64,000 bases of DNA, taken from assembly GCF_022627955.1 (NCBI RefSeq), contig NZ_JABXGD010000009.1:62001-126000 (forward strand). The letters run 5' to 3'. This document shows positions 26,903 through 34,451 of this stretch, piece by piece. The notes under the pieces are model-generated. The model worked only from the letters and a program-made list of their open reading frames with translations. It did not search any database and had not been told where the DNA came from. The stretch's first letter is position 1; every line of letters begins with the position of its first letter. The DNA comes from Microbacterium sp. C5A9 (GTDB lineage: Bacteria > Actinomycetota > Actinomycetes > Actinomycetales > Microbacteriaceae). The position numbers were made by a program, and so were the translations under genes.

Positions 26903-26954
26903 GGAAAGGGATTTGTTAGGACAGTAACCTAACAAATCCCTTTCCGGGCGACAA
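26903..26954 (-). promoter_or_regulatory. promoter and perfect 18-bp inverted repeat upstream of the second ABC operon
   Basis: Arms GGAAAGGGATTTGTTAGG (26903-26920) and CCTAACAAATCCCTTTCC (26928-26945) are perfectly complementary around a 7-nt spacer. On the minus strand a promoter can be drawn with -35 TTGTCG (26954-26949), a 17-nt spacer and -10 TAGGTT (26931-26926). The repeat covers the -10 and most of the spacer, so a bound dimer would block transcription. It sits between divergent genes, so it is not a terminator. The GTTAGG/CCTAAC half-sites recall operators of some actinobacterial ROK repressors; that comparison is from memory. Confidence 0.7.
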
Positions 26955-27034
26955 GCGTTCGGAACGCTCATCTATAACGTTTCGGCCTCGGCAACCGGGG
27001 CGTCACACAGGTGCAGTAAGGGTCGCGATGACAC

Positions 27035-27046
27035 TAAGATCGATCT
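27035..27046 (+). promoter_or_regulatory. probable promoter -10 and AGATCGATCT palindrome of the NAD operon
   Basis: A TAAGAT box (27035-27040) precedes a GGAGG Shine-Dalgarno at 27048-27052 and the ATG at 27064. The 10-bp palindrome AGATCGATCT (27037-27046) overlaps it and is a candidate autoregulatory site. No good -35 is seen. Confidence 0.4.
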
Positions 27047-27063
27047 CGGAGGTTAAGGTACCA

Positions 27064-27780
27064 ATGACTCAAAGCTCGGGCATCGATGTCGCCGTCTCCA
27101 CGGTGATCCTCACGCTGCGTCGCACCGCCGACGGCTCAGCGGTGCTCGCGCTGCCGCTCGTGCTGCGCACTCGCGAGCCGTTCGCCGACCAGTGGGCGCT
27201 GCCCGGCGGATGGCTCACCGCCGCCGAGTCGCCCGTCGACGCCGCGGCCAGGACCCTCGCCGAGACCACCGGTCTGACTCCGAGCTACCTCGAGCAGCTC
27301 TACGCCTTCGGAGCCGTCGACCGCTCCCCCACGCGCGTGGTGTCGATCGTGTACTGGGCGCTGCTGCGCCAGGACGACGTCGACGCGCAGAGCGCGGCGC
27401 ACCGCGCCTCGGGCCGAGCACCCGAGAACGTTCGCTGGTTCGATCTCGACGAGCTGCCCCCGCTCGCCTTCGACCACGGCAAGATCGTCGACTACGCCCT
27501 GTGGCGACTGCGCAGCAAGGTCGGCTACAGCCGGGTCGCGCACGGATTCCTTCCCGCCGAGTTCACCCTCGCCGACCTCCGAGAAGCCTACGAGGCGATC
27601 CTCGGCAAGCATCTGGATCCGGCCAACTTCCGGCGCCAGGTCGAATCTGCGGGCAATCTGCTCCCCACCGATCAGTTCCGCACCGGCAGCCACCGCCCTG
27701 CCCGCCTCTACCGCTACAACACCGATGTCGAGCTGGCCGATCACGGTCCTCTCGGCCCCGAGGAAACGAGCACCCGATGA
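27064..27780 (+). CDS. NrtR-type Nudix-related transcriptional regulator of NAD synthesis
   Basis: 238 residues. The N-terminal domain (about 5-140) is Nudix-like, with the Nudix-box position reading GWLTAAESPVDAAARTLAETTGL. Two of the acidic catalytic residues of the REUxEE core are threonine here, as expected for NrtR proteins that sense ADP-ribose or NAD metabolites without hydrolysing them. The C-terminal part (about 155-225: FTLADLREAYEAILGKHLDPANFRRQV) is the winged helix of this family. It is the first gene of the nadABC operon and overlaps nadA by 4 nt. DNA target and ligand are inferred. Confidence 0.85.
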   Translation: MTQSSGIDVAVSTVILTLRRTADGSAVLALPLVLRTREPFADQWALPGGWLTAAESPVDAAARTLAETTGLTPSYLEQLYAFGAVDRSPTRVVSIVYWALLRQDDVDAQSAAHRASGRAPENVRWFDLDELPPLAFDHGKIVDYALWRLRSKVGYSRVAHGFLPAEFTLADLREAYEAILGKHLDPANFRRQVESAGNLLPTDQFRTGSHRPARLYRYNTDVELADHGPLGPEETSTR

Positions 27781-29114
27781 GCATCACCTTCGTTCCGAAT
27801 CCGTCGATCCTGCCGCCCGACGCATCCGTCGACCACGCGATCCAGTCGATCGTGTCGGGCGCATCGACCGACGCGACCTGCACCACCGACCTCGCAGCGG
27901 GCCCCTGGGACTTCGACGCGCGTCCCGGATACGGCCCCGGCTCCTCGATGGGCGATGTCATCCCGACGGGCTCGCCCCGGCAGGGCGAACTCCCCGCGGC
28001 CTACCGCGAGGCGAGCGAGGACGAGCTCGACGCGCGCATCCGGGCCGCGAAGGCGACCCTGGGCGACCGCGCCGTGATCCTCGGGCACTTCTACCAGCGC
28101 GAGGAGGTCGTGCGCCACGCCGACTATGTCGGCGACTCGTTCCAGCTCGCCACGGCGGCGAAGGATCGGGCGGACGCCGAGGCGATCATCTTCTGCGGCG
28201 TGCACTTCATGGCGGAGACGGCCGACCTGCTCTCCGGCCCCGAGCAGGCCGTGATCCTGCCGAACCTCGCAGCCGGCTGCTCGATGGCCGACATGGCCGA
28301 CATCGACCAGGTGGAGGACTGCTGGGAGCAGCTCGCCGAGGTGCTGGGCGATCTCGAGGCCCGGGATGCCGCGGGCCGGGTGCCGGTGATCCCCGTGACG
28401 TACATGAACTCCTCCGCCGCGATCAAGGGCTTCGTCGGCAGGCACGGCGGCATCGTCTGCACGTCGTCGAACGCGCAGACCGTGCTCGAGTGGGCCTTCG
28501 AACGAGGACAGCGAGTGCTGTTCTTCCCCGACCAGCACCTCGGACGCAACACGGCCAAGGCGATGGGTGTGCCGCTGGAGCAGATGCCGATGTGGAATCC
28601 CCGCAAGGCGCTCGGCGGCTCCACGGCATCCGACCTAGTCGACTCCCGCGTCATCCTGTGGCACGGGTTCTGCTCGGTGCACCGCCGCTTCACCGTCGCG
28701 CAGATCGATCAGGCGCGCGCCGAGCACCCGGGCGCGCGGGTGATCGTGCACCCCGAGTGCCCCATGGATGTGGTCGACGCCGCCGACGAGGCGGGCTCGA
28801 CCGACTACATCCGCCGGGCGATCGCCGCGGCGACCGAACCCACGACCTTCGCGATCGGCACCGAGATCAACCTCGTGCGCCGCCTGGCCGCGCAGTTCCC
28901 GCAGCACGAGATCTTCTGCCTCGATCCCGTCGTCTGCCCCTGCTCGACGATGTACCGGATCCACCCGGGATACCTGGCCTGGGTGCTCGAGGAGCTCGTC
29001 GCGGGGCGCACGCCGAACCGCATCACGGTGACCCCCGATGTCGCGGATCCCGCCCGCGTCGCACTGGAGCGGATGCTCGCAGCCAGGCCCCCGGTGACGG
29101 CGGGCACGCGATGA
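27777..29114 (+). CDS. nadA: quinolinate synthase
   Basis: 445 residues, with an N-terminal extension of about 70 residues compared with minimal NadA. The three cluster cysteines are recognisable in AGCSMADMAD, GIVCTSSNAQT and VVCPCSTMYRIHP. It condenses iminoaspartate with dihydroxyacetone phosphate using a [4Fe-4S] cluster. Start ATG overlaps the regulator stop (ATGA); its own stop overlaps nadB in the same way. The cysteine desulfurase at the end of the operon probably serves this cluster. Confidence 0.96.
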   Translation: MSITFVPNPSILPPDASVDHAIQSIVSGASTDATCTTDLAAGPWDFDARPGYGPGSSMGDVIPTGSPRQGELPAAYREASEDELDARIRAAKATLGDRAVILGHFYQREEVVRHADYVGDSFQLATAAKDRADAEAIIFCGVHFMAETADLLSGPEQAVILPNLAAGCSMADMADIDQVEDCWEQLAEVLGDLEARDAAGRVPVIPVTYMNSSAAIKGFVGRHGGIVCTSSNAQTVLEWAFERGQRVLFFPDQHLGRNTAKAMGVPLEQMPMWNPRKALGGSTASDLVDSRVILWHGFCSVHRRFTVAQIDQARAEHPGARVIVHPECPMDVVDAADEAGSTDYIRRAIAAATEPTTFAIGTEINLVRRLAAQFPQHEIFCLDPVVCPCSTMYRIHPGYLAWVLEELVAGRTPNRITVTPDVADPARVALERMLAARPPVTAGTR

Positions 29115-30604
29115 ACCTGATCGTCGTCGGCTCCGGCATCGCCGGGCTCTCCGCAGCGCTGCACGCCCACGAGCGGGGACATTCGGTGACCGTGGTGACC
29201 AAGGGATCGCTCGGCGACGGATGCACGGGATACGCGCAGGGCGGCGTCGCCGGTCTGTACGGTCCCGACGACTCTCCCGCGCTGCATGCGGCGGACACTC
29301 TGACCGCTGCGGCGGGTCTCGCGGATCCCGCGGCGGTCGAGATCCTCGTCGACGGCGCCGCCGAGCGGATCGCCGAGCTGATCGCGCGCGGAGTCGCCTT
29401 CGACCGTTCCGCCGACGGCTCCCTCCTCCGCGGCCGCGAGGCCGCGCACAGTCGCGCACGCATCGTGCACGCCGGGGGCGACGCGACGGGGGCCGCGATC
29501 GCGGGGACACTCGTCGCGGCCACTCGCGCGTCGGACGTCAGCGTCGTGGAGAACGCGTTCCTCCTCGATCTGGTCGTGACCGACGGCACCGCCCGCGGCG
29601 TCCGGCTGCTGATCGACGACGTCTCGACGGTCCTCGAGGCGGATGCCGTGGTGCTCGCGACCGGCGGCGCCGGTCATCTCTACTCCCACACCACCAATCC
29701 CGAGGGCACGACCGGTGACGGGATCGCCGCGGCGATCCGCGCCGGTGCCGCCGTCGCGGATCTCGAGTTCGTGCAGTTCCACCCGACGATCCTGGCGGCG
29801 GGTCCCGCGTTCCTCGTGTCCGAAGCCGTCCGCGGCGAGGGCGCGACGCTCATCGACGACGAGGGACGCCGCTTCACCCTCGAGAGCCACCCCGACGGAG
29901 AGCTCGCCCCGCGCGATGTCGTCGCCCGGGCCATCGCCCGCCGCGCCGCGGAGCAGGGCTCGCCGGTGCGACTCGACGCCACGATGCTCGGAGCCGAGAC
30001 GCTTCGACGCCGTTTCCCGACGATCGATCGAGTCACACGCCAACGCGGTTTCGACTGGTCCACGACCCCGATCCCCGTCACTCCCGCGGCGCATTACCTC
30101 ATGGGCGGCATCGTCACCGACACCGACGGGCGCACGACGATCCCCGGCCTCTTCGCCGTGGGCGAGACGGCGCGCACCGGCGTGCACGGGGCGAACCGGC
30201 TCGCCTCCAACTCGCTCCTCGAGGGCGCTGTCTTCGGAGCCCGTGCCGCTGCGGCGCTCGCGCTGCCCTGGCCCGCCGCATCCGACACGCGCCCGGTCGC
30301 GCCGCCCGCACCTGTCTCCGCTGCGCGCAACACGCATGCCGTGCCGTTCACCCGCGCCGCGCTGCAACGACTGATGTGGGACGAGGTCGGCCTCCTCCGC
30401 AGCGCCGAGGGCATCCGTCGCGCGTGCGACACGATCGCGGTCTGGGCGGCGCAGCCCCTCCCCCTGCAGAGCATCGCCGACCACGAGGACGCCAACCTCC
30501 TCACGCTCGCCGCCGCGACGGCGACCGCCGCGCTCGCACGCACCGAGTCCGTGGGATCGCACCATCTCGAATCCGCCATCGCCCCCGTCTTGGAGACCGT
30601 CTGA
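29111..30604 (+). CDS. nadB: L-aspartate oxidase
   Basis: 497 residues. The FAD-binding N-terminus reads MNLIVVGSGIAGLSAALHAHERG; the flavin region GCTGYAQGGVAGLYGPDDSP and the active-site segment EFVQFHPTILAAG followed by SEAVRGEGATLIDDEG are typical. It oxidises aspartate to iminoaspartate, the co-substrate of NadA. Coupled to nadA by a 4-nt overlap and to nadC by a TGATG junction. Confidence 0.96.
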   Translation: MNLIVVGSGIAGLSAALHAHERGHSVTVVTKGSLGDGCTGYAQGGVAGLYGPDDSPALHAADTLTAAAGLADPAAVEILVDGAAERIAELIARGVAFDRSADGSLLRGREAAHSRARIVHAGGDATGAAIAGTLVAATRASDVSVVENAFLLDLVVTDGTARGVRLLIDDVSTVLEADAVVLATGGAGHLYSHTTNPEGTTGDGIAAAIRAGAAVADLEFVQFHPTILAAGPAFLVSEAVRGEGATLIDDEGRRFTLESHPDGELAPRDVVARAIARRAAEQGSPVRLDATMLGAETLRRRFPTIDRVTRQRGFDWSTTPIPVTPAAHYLMGGIVTDTDGRTTIPGLFAVGETARTGVHGANRLASNSLLEGAVFGARAAAALALPWPAASDTRPVAPPAPVSAARNTHAVPFTRAALQRLMWDEVGLLRSAEGIRRACDTIAVWAAQPLPLQSIADHEDANLLTLAAATATAALARTESVGSHHLESAIAPVLETV

Positions 30605-31455
30605 TGCTCACCCCCGCCATCATCACCCGCGTCGTCGGCGCAGCACTCGAAGAGGACGCACCCTGGGGCGATCTCACCAGCTCCACCCTGCTGCCCGCCG
30701 ATGCGACGGCGACAGCCGATCTCGTCGCACGCGAGCCCGGTGTGTTCAGCGGCGGCGAGGTCTTCACGGCGGCATTCGCCCTCACCGACCCGACCCTGCG
30801 GATCGACGTGCACGTCGGAGACGGCGACGAGTTCGTCGCAGGAGACGTCCTCGCCTCGGTGACGGGCACCGCACGCAGCATCCTGACCGCCGAGCGGATC
30901 GCGCTGAACTTCACCCAGCGGATGAGCGGGATCGCCACGGTCACGGCCGCATATGTGCACGCGGTCGCCTCGACGCACGCCAGGATCGCCGACACCCGCA
31001 AGACCACACCGGGTCTGCGCGCCGTCGAACGCCACGCCGTGGTCAGCGGGGGCGGGCACAACCACCGGTACTCGCTGTCCGACGCCGTGATGGCGAAGGA
31101 CAACCACCTGGCGGTGCTGCAGCGCTCCGGAGCCGACCTGGCGACCGCCCTCCGCGAAGCCCTGTCCCGCCTGCCGCACACGACCCACGTGGTGGTCGAG
31201 GTCGACCGCCTCGATCAGATCGCAGACGTCCTCGCCGGCGGCGCGCACACCGTCCTGCTCGACAACTTCACACTCGACGAGCTCCGCGCCGGCGTCGCCG
31301 TGATCGCCGGTCGCGCCCAGGTCGAGGCCTCGGGCGGCGTGAGCCTCGAGACGGTCCGCGACATCGCCGCGACCGGCGTCGACGTGATCTCGGTCGGCGC
31401 CCTCACCCACTCGTCGCGGGCCCTGGATCTCGGCCTGGACGTCCGGATCGACTGA
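30604..31455 (+). CDS. nadC: nicotinate-nucleotide pyrophosphorylase (carboxylating)
   Basis: 283 residues. Recognisable are EDAPWGDLTSS, ALNFTQRMSGIATVTAAYV, DTRKTTPGLRAVERHAVVSGGGHNHR split around the substrate pocket, and the C-terminal VEASGGVSLETVRDIAATGVDVISVGALTHS. It makes nicotinate mononucleotide from quinolinate and PRPP. Third enzyme of the operon. Confidence 0.96.
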   Translation: MLTPAIITRVVGAALEEDAPWGDLTSSTLLPADATATADLVAREPGVFSGGEVFTAAFALTDPTLRIDVHVGDGDEFVAGDVLASVTGTARSILTAERIALNFTQRMSGIATVTAAYVHAVASTHARIADTRKTTPGLRAVERHAVVSGGGHNHRYSLSDAVMAKDNHLAVLQRSGADLATALREALSRLPHTTHVVVEVDRLDQIADVLAGGAHTVLLDNFTLDELRAGVAVIAGRAQVEASGGVSLETVRDIAATGVDVISVGALTHSSRALDLGLDVRID

Positions 31456-31458
31456 GCC

Positions 31459-32598
31459 ATGATCTACCTCGACCATGCCGCGACGGCCCCGGTGCGCCGC
31501 GAGGTGCTGGAGGCGATGACGCCGTACCTCACGTCGGTGTTCGGCAATCCGTCGAGCCATCACACGGTCGGCGAGGCCGCGGCGAGCGCACTCGAGGACG
31601 CCCGTTCGCGCGTGGCACGGGTGCTCGGCATGCGCACCGGCGACATCGTGTTCACCGCAGGGGGCACCGAGGCGAACAACCTCGCGGTGAAGGGCATCGT
31701 CCTGGCCGCACTCGCCGAGGGACGCCGCCATCTCATCGTGTCGCCGATCGAGCACGAGTCGATCCTCGAGTCGGCCGAGTATCTGCGCCGCTTCCACGGC
31801 GTCGAGGTGTCGCACGTGCCCGTGGACCGGCGAGGGCGGATCACCCCGGACTCGCTGCACACCGTGATGCGCGACGACACGTCTCTCATCGCTCTCGGGC
31901 ACGCCAACAACGAGATCGGCACGATCCAGGACCTCCCCGCCCTCACGGGCGTCGCGCGGAAGGCGGGTGTGCCGGTGCACATGGATGCCGTGCAGTCGGC
32001 GGGGTGGCTCGCACTGGCGGGATCAGGAGCCGATGCCATCGCGATCGCCGGGCACAAGCTCGGGGCACCCAAGGGCATCGGCGCCCTCGCTGTGCGCGGC
32101 CGCGTGCCGATGGAGCCGCTGCTGCACGGTGGCGGTCAGGAGCGCGGGCGCCGCTCCGGCACCGAGAACGTCGCGGGCGCCGTCGGGCTCGCGACCGCGC
32201 TCGAGCTCGCCGAGTCCGAGCGCGAGGCCGTCGCGGCCCGTGTGGGGGTCGCGACGCGACGGTTCATCGACGCCGTGTGCGCACTCGTACCCGGCGCCGA
32301 GCTCACGGGCGATCCGGTCGAGCGGCTGCCCGGTACGGCGTCTTTCACCCTCGGGGGCGTCAGCGGTGAGGCCGTGCTGCTGGAGCTGGAGCGTCGGGGT
32401 GTCGTCTCCTCGAGCGGCTCCGCCTGCGCTGCCGGCAGCGACGAGCCCTCGCACGTGCTGCTCGCCTGCGGCATCGATCCCGTCGTCGCTCAGACCGCCG
32501 TGCGCTTCACCTTCGGCCGCGAACCGCTGCCGGACGACGCGCCCGAACGCCTCGCGGCCCTCGTCGCCGACTCCGTCCGCAGCGTCGGCGACATGTGA
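31459..32598 (+). CDS. cysteine desulfurase (NadS/IscS-like)
   Basis: 379 residues, a fold-type I PLP enzyme. It begins MIYLDHAATAPVRREVLEAM, has the PLP lysine in AIAGHKLGAPKGIGAL and the mobile catalytic cysteine in SSSGSACAAGSDEPSHVL. It lies 3 nt after nadC at the end of the nad operon, where dedicated NadS desulfurases are found in many bacteria, so repairing or building the NadA cluster is its probable task. A general IscS role cannot be excluded. Confidence 0.9.
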   Translation: MIYLDHAATAPVRREVLEAMTPYLTSVFGNPSSHHTVGEAAASALEDARSRVARVLGMRTGDIVFTAGGTEANNLAVKGIVLAALAEGRRHLIVSPIEHESILESAEYLRRFHGVEVSHVPVDRRGRITPDSLHTVMRDDTSLIALGHANNEIGTIQDLPALTGVARKAGVPVHMDAVQSAGWLALAGSGADAIAIAGHKLGAPKGIGALAVRGRVPMEPLLHGGGQERGRRSGTENVAGAVGLATALELAESEREAVAARVGVATRRFIDAVCALVPGAELTGDPVERLPGTASFTLGGVSGEAVLLELERRGVVSSSGSACAAGSDEPSHVLLACGIDPVVAQTAVRFTFGREPLPDDAPERLAALVADSVRSVGDM

Positions 32599-32631
32599 CG
32601 CAGGGCGCGTCCCGCGTCGACATCCCGGCCC

Positions 32632-32637
32632 TAGACT
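32632..32637 (+). promoter_or_regulatory. -10 box (TAGACT), leaderless promoter
   Basis: TAGACT with a 6-nt gap to the GTG at 32644 and no Shine-Dalgarno between. Confidence 0.5.
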
Positions 32638-32643
32638 CGGCTC

Positions 32644-33591
32644 GTGACCGCTGCATCCCCCCTCGTGACCGTCATCGTTCCCGGACGCGACATCGCCGGG
32701 TTCGCACCGGACGCACTCGACTCGCTGCGCGCGCAGACCGAACGGCGCTGGCACGCGATCCTCGTCGACGACGGCTCCCGCGACGAGACGGGCGCGATCT
32801 TCCGTGCGGCGGCGGAGGACGACCCGCGGTTCCGGCACATCGCGCACGAGGCGTCGCGCGGACTCGGCGCGGCGCGCAACGTCGCGCTGGATCTCGTGGA
32901 CACCCCGCTGGTCGGCTTCCTCGACGGCGACGACGAACTGACCCCCACCGCTCTCGAGAGGCTCACGAACACCCTCGCCGAGACGGGCAGCGACTTCGTC
33001 GCGGGCGCGTATGTGCGCACGCGGTTCGACGGCGAGCGCTATGTCCCGGGGCGCGTGCAGCCGTGGGTGTCCGCGGCCACAGACCCGGAGCGGCTCGCGA
33101 CGACGATCCATGAGCATCCGCACGCCGGCTCCAACATCGTCGCCTGGTCGAAGATCAGCCGTCTCGAGCTCTGGGACGATCTGCGCTTCCCCGAAGGGGT
33201 CGCCTACGAGGACCAGATCGTCGCCCAGACCATGTACACGCGTGCTCGCGCCTTCGACGTGATCCCCGATGTGGTGGTGCGCTGGCGGCTGCGGGCCGAC
33301 GGGACGTCGATCACGCAGGGCAAGGCGCAGCTCCCCGTGCTGCGCGACTACATCGGCGCGCTGCGCGGCGGCATCCGGATCCTGCACGCGGCGGGCGCTG
33401 CCGAGGCCGTGAGCGCCCGACTCGAACTGATCCTGGCGATGGATCTGCCCCCGCTCGTCGACATCGCCCGCACGCACCCCGATCCCGAGTACGCGGCACT
33501 CGTGTCGTCCTTCGTCGCCGAGCTGGAGGCTCTGCCCGAGTTCGATCGCGCACGACCCGACCCCCGCATCACGGCCGCGCTGGCCTGGTGA
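32644..33591 (+). CDS. glycosyltransferase family 2
   Basis: 315 residues. The GT-A fold is clear: LVTVIVPGRDIAGFAPDALDSLRAQT, ILVDDGSRDETGAIF and FLDGDDELTPTAL (the metal-binding DxD). Soluble, with no membrane helix. The C-terminal third resembles teichoic-acid or polysaccharide glycosyltransferases that act at the inner face of the membrane. The acceptor is unknown. The next gene's ATG is 20 bp downstream. Confidence 0.85.
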   Translation: MTAASPLVTVIVPGRDIAGFAPDALDSLRAQTERRWHAILVDDGSRDETGAIFRAAAEDDPRFRHIAHEASRGLGAARNVALDLVDTPLVGFLDGDDELTPTALERLTNTLAETGSDFVAGAYVRTRFDGERYVPGRVQPWVSAATDPERLATTIHEHPHAGSNIVAWSKISRLELWDDLRFPEGVAYEDQIVAQTMYTRARAFDVIPDVVVRWRLRADGTSITQGKAQLPVLRDYIGALRGGIRILHAAGAAEAVSARLELILAMDLPPLVDIARTHPDPEYAALVSSFVAELEALPEFDRARPDPRITAALAW

Positions 33592-33611
33592 GAGACCGCC
33601 TCAGGAGCTTC

Positions 33612-34403
33612 ATGAACGACCAGCACCTCCCCGACGACTACCTCGCCGGGCTCTTCTCCCTCGCCGGACGCACCGCCGTGATCACGGGCGGCAGCTCCGG
33701 CATCGGCCGGGGTATCGCCACCGCTCTCGCCCGGGCGGGCGCCTCGACCGTCATCGTGGCGCGGGGCGAATCGCGGATCGCCGAGACCGTGCACGAGCTG
33801 ACGGATGCCGGATGCACCGCGGCCGGCATCGTCGGCGACCTCGGCACCCGCGCCGGCATCCATGCCGTGGCCGACGCGGTCGTCGCCCCCTTCGGCGAGC
33901 CCGACATCGTCGTGCACTCGGCAGGGATCAACATCCGCCCGCCGTTCGCCGAGATCACGGAGGCGGACTGGGATGCGACGATGACCGTGAACGCCCTCGC
34001 GCCGTTCCTGCTCGGGCAGAGGTTCGCCACCGGGATGGCGCAGCGTGGATACGGGCGACTGATCCACATCACCTCGCAGCAGGCGCACCGCGCCTTCGTC
34101 GGCAGCGGTGTCTACGGCGCCTCCAAGGGAGCCGTCGAGTCGCTCATGCGCTCCGAGGCCGAAGCGTGGGGCGGCACCGGGGTGACGAGCAACTCGCTCG
34201 TCCCCGGCTTCGTGCTGACGCCCCTGAACGCGCGCCTGCAGGAGGACCCTGCGCAGATCTCCGCGCTCGCCGCTCGCACGATGATCGGCAGGAACGGCCT
34301 CCCCTCCGACTTCGCGAGCGCTGCCGTGTTCCTCGCGGGTGCGGGATCGTCGTACGTCACGGGACAGTCGATCTTCATCGACGGCGGAATGTCGGTCCAC
34401 TGA
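33612..34403 (+). CDS. short-chain dehydrogenase/reductase (SDR)
   Basis: 263 residues. Classical SDR: TGGSSGIGRGIA (cofactor loop), VVHSAGI (NAG-equivalent), HITSQQAHRAFVGSGVYGASKGAVE (Ser, Tyr-x-x-x-Lys) and the C-terminal GQSIFIDGGMSVH. Resembles gluconate 5-dehydrogenase or 3-ketoacyl reductase relatives. The ATG at 33612 with AGGAG just before is preferred to the GTG at 33588 that overlaps the previous stop. Substrate unknown. Confidence 0.85.
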   Translation: MNDQHLPDDYLAGLFSLAGRTAVITGGSSGIGRGIATALARAGASTVIVARGESRIAETVHELTDAGCTAAGIVGDLGTRAGIHAVADAVVAPFGEPDIVVHSAGINIRPPFAEITEADWDATMTVNALAPFLLGQRFATGMAQRGYGRLIHITSQQAHRAFVGSGVYGASKGAVESLMRSEAEAWGGTGVTSNSLVPGFVLTPLNARLQEDPAQISALAARTMIGRNGLPSDFASAAVFLAGAGSSYVTGQSIFIDGGMSVH

Positions 34404-34451
34404 CCGTCTGCGCCCTCGTACCCCGCCGTGCGTGATGCGTCGCGGTGACGG

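Noticed and set aside
26903..26945. The 18-bp inverted repeat as a transcription terminator
   Set aside because: It lies between divergent genes and overlaps a promoter, with no U-run on either side.
26921..26945. IdeR/DtxR iron box in the TTAGG...CCTAA repeat
   Set aside because: The spacer is 7 nt with no inner TTAGSCTAA; the classical 19-bp box needs 9 nt between TTAGG and CCTAA.
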